A stretch of 17,251 nt of DNA from an uncultured Muribaculaceae bacterium (lineage in GTDB: Bacteria > Bacteroidota > Bacteroidia > Bacteroidales > Muribaculaceae): the NCBI GenBank assembly GCA_910586975.1, contig CAJUKX010000044.1:1-17251 (forward strand), written 5' to 3'. How positions within the stretch are numbered: position 1 is the first letter of the stretch; every line of letters begins with the position of its first letter. The position numbers and the translations under genes are program-made. This document shows positions 14,228-17,251 of the stretch, piece by piece. Under the pieces are notes generated by a model. The model had not been told where the DNA came from. It saw nothing but the letters and a program-made list of their open reading frames with translations, and did no database searches.

Positions 14228-17200
14228 ATGAAACTTGATACCTTTATTAACCGTCCGGTGCTTTCGACGGTTATCTCGATTTTCATCGTGCTGCTGGGTC
14301 TGCTGGGATTGGTTTCGCTACCTATCACGCAATATCCCGACATTGCACCTCCGACAATCAACGTCTCCACCACATATACCGGTGCAAACGCACAGGCCGT
14401 GATCAACTCTGTGATCCAGCCTCTTGAAGAATCAATCAACGGTGCCGAAGGCATGCAATACATGACTTCTACCGCCACCAATACCGGTTCGGCCACCATC
14501 ACCGTAACCTTCGAACAGGGCTTTGACCCCGACATGGCTGCCGTAGACGTGCAGAACCGTGTGGCCAAGGCTGCCAACCTGCTGCCCTCTGAAGTAAACC
14601 AGGTGGGTGTGCTCACACAGAAGCGACAGACATCTATGCTCGTAGGTGTTTCGCTCGTTGACACTACAGGCCGATACGGCGAGGAATTCCTCGACAACTA
14701 CATGAAAATCAACGTTGTGCCCGTTATCCAGCGTGTGCATGGTGTGGGCGACGTGATGAGCTTCGGTGCCGACTACTCTATGCGAGTATGGCTCAAACCC
14801 GACGTACTGGCCCAGTACAACCTCATGCCCAGCGACGTGGCCGCGGCTCTGGCCGAACAGAACGTTGAAGCCGCTCCCGGTGCATTCGGTGAACAGGGCG
14901 ACCAGTCGTTCCAGTACACAATGCGCTATCGCGGACGTCTCACCACTCCCGAAGAATTCGGCGACATCGTGGTGCGCGCCACTCCCAACGGCGAAGTTCT
15001 GTATCTTAAGGACATCGCCGAACTCGAACTCGGCCGTGTGACCTACGGCTTCCACAACAAGCTCAACGGACATCCCTCGTCGATGGCAATGGTGTTCCAG
15101 ACCGCCGGCTCCAACGCCACCCAGATCATCAACGACGTGCTTGCCGAGGTAGAAAAGATGAAAGCCGACCTTCCCGAAGGCCTCGCTTTCGAAATACCTA
15201 TGAACAACAACGAATTCCTCTATGCCTCGATACACAACGTAATCCGTACACTTATCGAAGCCTTCGTGCTGGTGTTCTTCGTTGTATATATCTTCCTGCA
15301 GGATATCCGCTCCACCATCATCCCGGCCATCGCCATCCCCGTGGCCTTGATCGGTACATTCTTCGTGCTTAACCTCATCGGTTTCTCAATCAACCTCATC
15401 ACCCTCTCGGCTCTGGTGCTTGCGATTGCGATTGTGGTCGATGACGCCATTGTGGTGGTTGAGGCCGTGCATGCCAAACTCGACCAGGGTTATAAGTCGG
15501 CACGACTGGCCTCTATCGACGCCATGAACGAAATCGCATCGGCCCTTATCTCGATTACCCTTGTGATGATGCTTGTGTTCATCCCCGTATCGTTCATGCC
15601 CGGTACCGCAGGTGTATTCTACCAGCAGTTCGGTCTCACCATGGCCATCGCCATCGGTTTCTCGGCTGTCAACGCTCTTACCCTGTCGCCTGCGCTCTGC
15701 GCCGTGTTCCTCAAGGCCAAGGATGATGACTCTTCGCTCAAGGAACGCATGGGCAAAGCCTACGAGGCTACCGGCGAGGTACTCAAGAAGAAATATGCAC
15801 GCAGCTTCGGTCTCAACTTCCCGCCCATCATCACATTTGTGCTGCTTTGCGCCACCATCACCTTCATGGTGCTCGACTGGTACGCATTCGAGAACGTGGT
15901 AGAGAGCATCATCGCCTGCGTTGTAGCCCTGCTCGCTGTGCTCGGCCTCTTCGGCGAACGCTTCCACCGCGCCTTCGAAAACGGCTACGGCAAGCTTCTT
16001 GGCATATATCGCAAGTGCGTCAACTGGATGTGCGCACACCGCATCACTTCGTTTGCCACCGTACTGGTAGCTGTACTGGTTCTGGTATGGCTCATGATAC
16101 GCACACCCTCGGCCATGGTACCTGACGAAGACACCGGCTTCTTCTTCGGTATGGTCGACATGCCCCCGGGCACATCTCAGGAACGTACCACCGAGGTGCT
16201 CAACGAACTCGAAAAGGTAGTGATGAGCGTACCCGCCGTTGAAGTATGCCAGACCATCAACGGTTACTCGTTCCTCGCCGGCCAGGGTGCCACATACGGT
16301 ACACTGCTTATCAAGCTCAAGAACTGGGATGACCGTACCAAGGAAGAAAGTGTCACCAACATCATACGTCAGCTCTACGGCATGACCGCGCACGTCAAGG
16401 ACGGCCGCGTAGTGTTCTTCGCTCCGCCTATGATCACCGGTTACTCGGTGACCAACGGTTTCGAACTCAAACTGCAGGATAAGACCGGCGGCGACATCAA
16501 CCAGTTCTTCGCCGTAACCCAGGCATTCCTGGCTCAGCTCAACGCCCAGCCCGAAATAGCCCAGGCATACACCACCTTCAACCCCACCTTCCCGCAGTAT
16601 CTGGTAGACATCGACGCTGCCAAGGCCAAGAAAGCCGGTATCAGCCCCTCTACCATCCTCTCTACCCTGCAGGGTTACTACGGCGGTATGTATGTGTCCA
16701 ACTTCAACCGCTTCGGTAAGATCTACCGTGTGATGATGCAGAGCAACCCCGAAAGCCGCGTTAGCCCCGAGACTCTCAAGAACATCAAGATACGCAACGG
16801 CGCCGAAATGGCTCCCATCGAAAACTTTGTGAAGCTCACCCGCGTATACGGTCCTGACCTTCTCAACCGTTTCAACCTGTTCAACTCAATCAGTGTCAAC
16901 GGTAGCCCGGCTCCCGGCTACTCTTCGGGTGACGCCATCGCTGCCATCGAGCGCGTGGCCTCGCAGAGCCTGCCTCAGGGCTTCGGCTTTGAATACGCCG
17001 GTATGACCCGCGAAGAAGCCGGTTCGTCGAGCGGCAGCTCTACAGCCATGATCTTCGGTCTGTGTCTGCTCTTCGTCTACCTGCTGCTCTCGGCTCAGTA
17101 CGAATCATATCTGCTGCCATGGGCCGTTATCTTCTCGATTCCCTTCGGTCTTATGGGTGCGTTTATCTTTGCCGACATCGCAGGCATCAACAACAACATC

Positions 17201-17251
17201 TACCTGCAGATCGCGCTCATCATGCTTATCGGTCTTCTGGCCAAGAACGCC
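14228..17251 (+). CDS. RND efflux permease (AcrB/HAE1 type), 3' truncated by window end
   Basis: Inner-membrane proton-driven drug/solute exporter; 1008 residues are present. MKLDTFINRPVLSTVISIFIVLLG forms the N-terminus and TM1. A porter domain with the QYPDIAPPTINVSTTYTGA segment follows, then TM2-6. The proton-relay pair is D405-D406 (VVDDAIVVVE), and the TM10 lysine is K1006 in the last visible codons (GLLAKNA), matching AcrB D407/D408 and K940. D-to-K spacing is 600 residues against 532 in AcrB, so about 68 residues are inserted. The extra sequence lies between TM6 (ending near L495) and TM7 (from about R605). It includes two hydrophobic stretches, about 532-549 and 557-575, before a normal-looking amphipathic HRAFENGYGK segment. 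The reading frame is unbroken. An outer-membrane factor gene probably follows outside the window. Confidence 0.94.
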   Translation, partial: MKLDTFINRPVLSTVISIFIVLLGLLGLVSLPITQYPDIAPPTINVSTTYTGANAQAVINSVIQPLEESINGAEGMQYMTSTATNTGSATITVTFEQGFDPDMAAVDVQNRVAKAANLLPSEVNQVGVLTQKRQTSMLVGVSLVDTTGRYGEEFLDNYMKINVVPVIQRVHGVGDVMSFGADYSMRVWLKPDVLAQYNLMPSDVAAALAEQNVEAAPGAFGEQGDQSFQYTMRYRGRLTTPEEFGDIVVRATPNGEVLYLKDIAELELGRVTYGFHNKLNGHPSSMAMVFQTAGSNATQIINDVLAEVEKMKADLPEGLAFEIPMNNNEFLYASIHNVIRTLIEAFVLVFFVVYIFLQDIRSTIIPAIAIPVALIGTFFVLNLIGFSINLITLSALVLAIAIVVDDAIVVVEAVHAKLDQGYKSARLASIDAMNEIASALISITLVMMLVFIPVSFMPGTAGVFYQQFGLTMAIAIGFSAVNALTLSPALCAVFLKAKDDDSSLKERMGKAYEATGEVLKKKYARSFGLNFPPIITFVLLCATITFMVLDWYAFENVVESIIACVVALLAVLGLFGERFHRAFENGYGKLLGIYRKCVNWMCAHRITSFATVLVAVLVLVWLMIRTPSAMVPDEDTGFFFGMVDMPPGTSQERTTEVLNELEKVVMSVPAVEVCQTINGYSFLAGQGATYGTLLIKLKNWDDRTKEESVTNIIRQLYGMTAHVKDGRVVFFAPPMITGYSVTNGFELKLQDKTGGDINQFFAVTQAFLAQLNAQPEIAQAYTTFNPTFPQYLVDIDAAKAKKAGISPSTILSTLQGYYGGMYVSNFNRFGKIYRVMMQSNPESRVSPETLKNIKIRNGAEMAPIENFVKLTRVYGPDLLNRFNLFNSISVNGSPAPGYSSGDAIAAIERVASQSLPQGFGFEYAGMTREEAGSSSGSSTAMIFGLCLLFVYLLLSAQYESYLLPWAVIFSIPFGLMGAFIFADIAGINNNIYLQIALIMLIGLLAKNA

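Noticed and set aside
15386..16393. 335-codon minus-strand frame
   Set aside because: Lies entirely opposite the RND permease; His/Glu-rich composition is typical of antisense frames in GC-rich genes.
1..17251. tRNA, rRNA, insertion-sequence transposase or phage genes
   Set aside because: Spacers were read on both strands and no cloverleaf, rRNA-like segment or transposase/integrase motif was recognised.

Overview
This is a chromosomal segment of a Bacteroidota bacterium, most likely order Bacteroidales and plausibly a Muribaculaceae-type gut lineage. Three things support this. Eight start-proximal promoter boxes match TAnnTTTG, the Bacteroidota sigma -7 consensus. The gldE-gldD-phosphopantetheinyl transferase cluster and a psd-pssA-DUF4834-DUF2461 run are both typical of the phylum. 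GC-rich genes are separated by AT-rich spacers without clear Shine-Dalgarno sequences. The family-level placement is a guess from protein flavour, not a computed result.

Layout. 1-522 is non-coding: a 9-nt periodic G-tract array, a bidirectional terminator-like hairpin, and a 140-nt imperfect palindrome just after the serS stop. 523-2299 (minus strand) holds serS and a GatB/YqeY-domain gene, probably one unit. 2449-4906 (plus) is a tight operon with two 4-nt ATGA overlaps: gldE, gldD and a phosphopantetheinyl transferase gene. upp (minus) converges on it with an 11-bp overlap. panB (plus) is divergent from upp. pldA (outer-membrane phospholipase A) follows under its own promoter. 7561-7968 is non-coding, rich in inverted repeats, and ends in a 32-nt perfect palindrome beside the glgB stop. 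glgB (minus) diverges from a plus-strand operon, psd-pssA-DUF4834-DUF2461. A terminator hairpin then abuts the promoter of an RND efflux operon: a lipoprotein adaptor, then an AcrB-type permease cut off by the window end.

How the genes work together. Most of the content is housekeeping: serine tRNA charging, uracil salvage, the first pantothenate step, glycogen branching, and phosphatidylethanolamine synthesis (PssA makes phosphatidylserine, Psd decarboxylates it). PanB feeds coenzyme A, whose phosphopantetheine arm the PPTase transfers, but the two genes are in separate transcription units. PldA acts on outer-membrane phospholipid.

I do not see a complete undescribed multi-gene system. The best leads are: (1) a roughly 68-residue extra segment, with two hydrophobic stretches, between TM6 and TM7 of the RND permease; (2) the MITE-like palindrome downstream of serS; (3) the folded non-coding region between pldA and glgB; (4) a duplicated promoter/palindrome arrangement upstream of upp; and (5) the regular G-tract array at the left edge.
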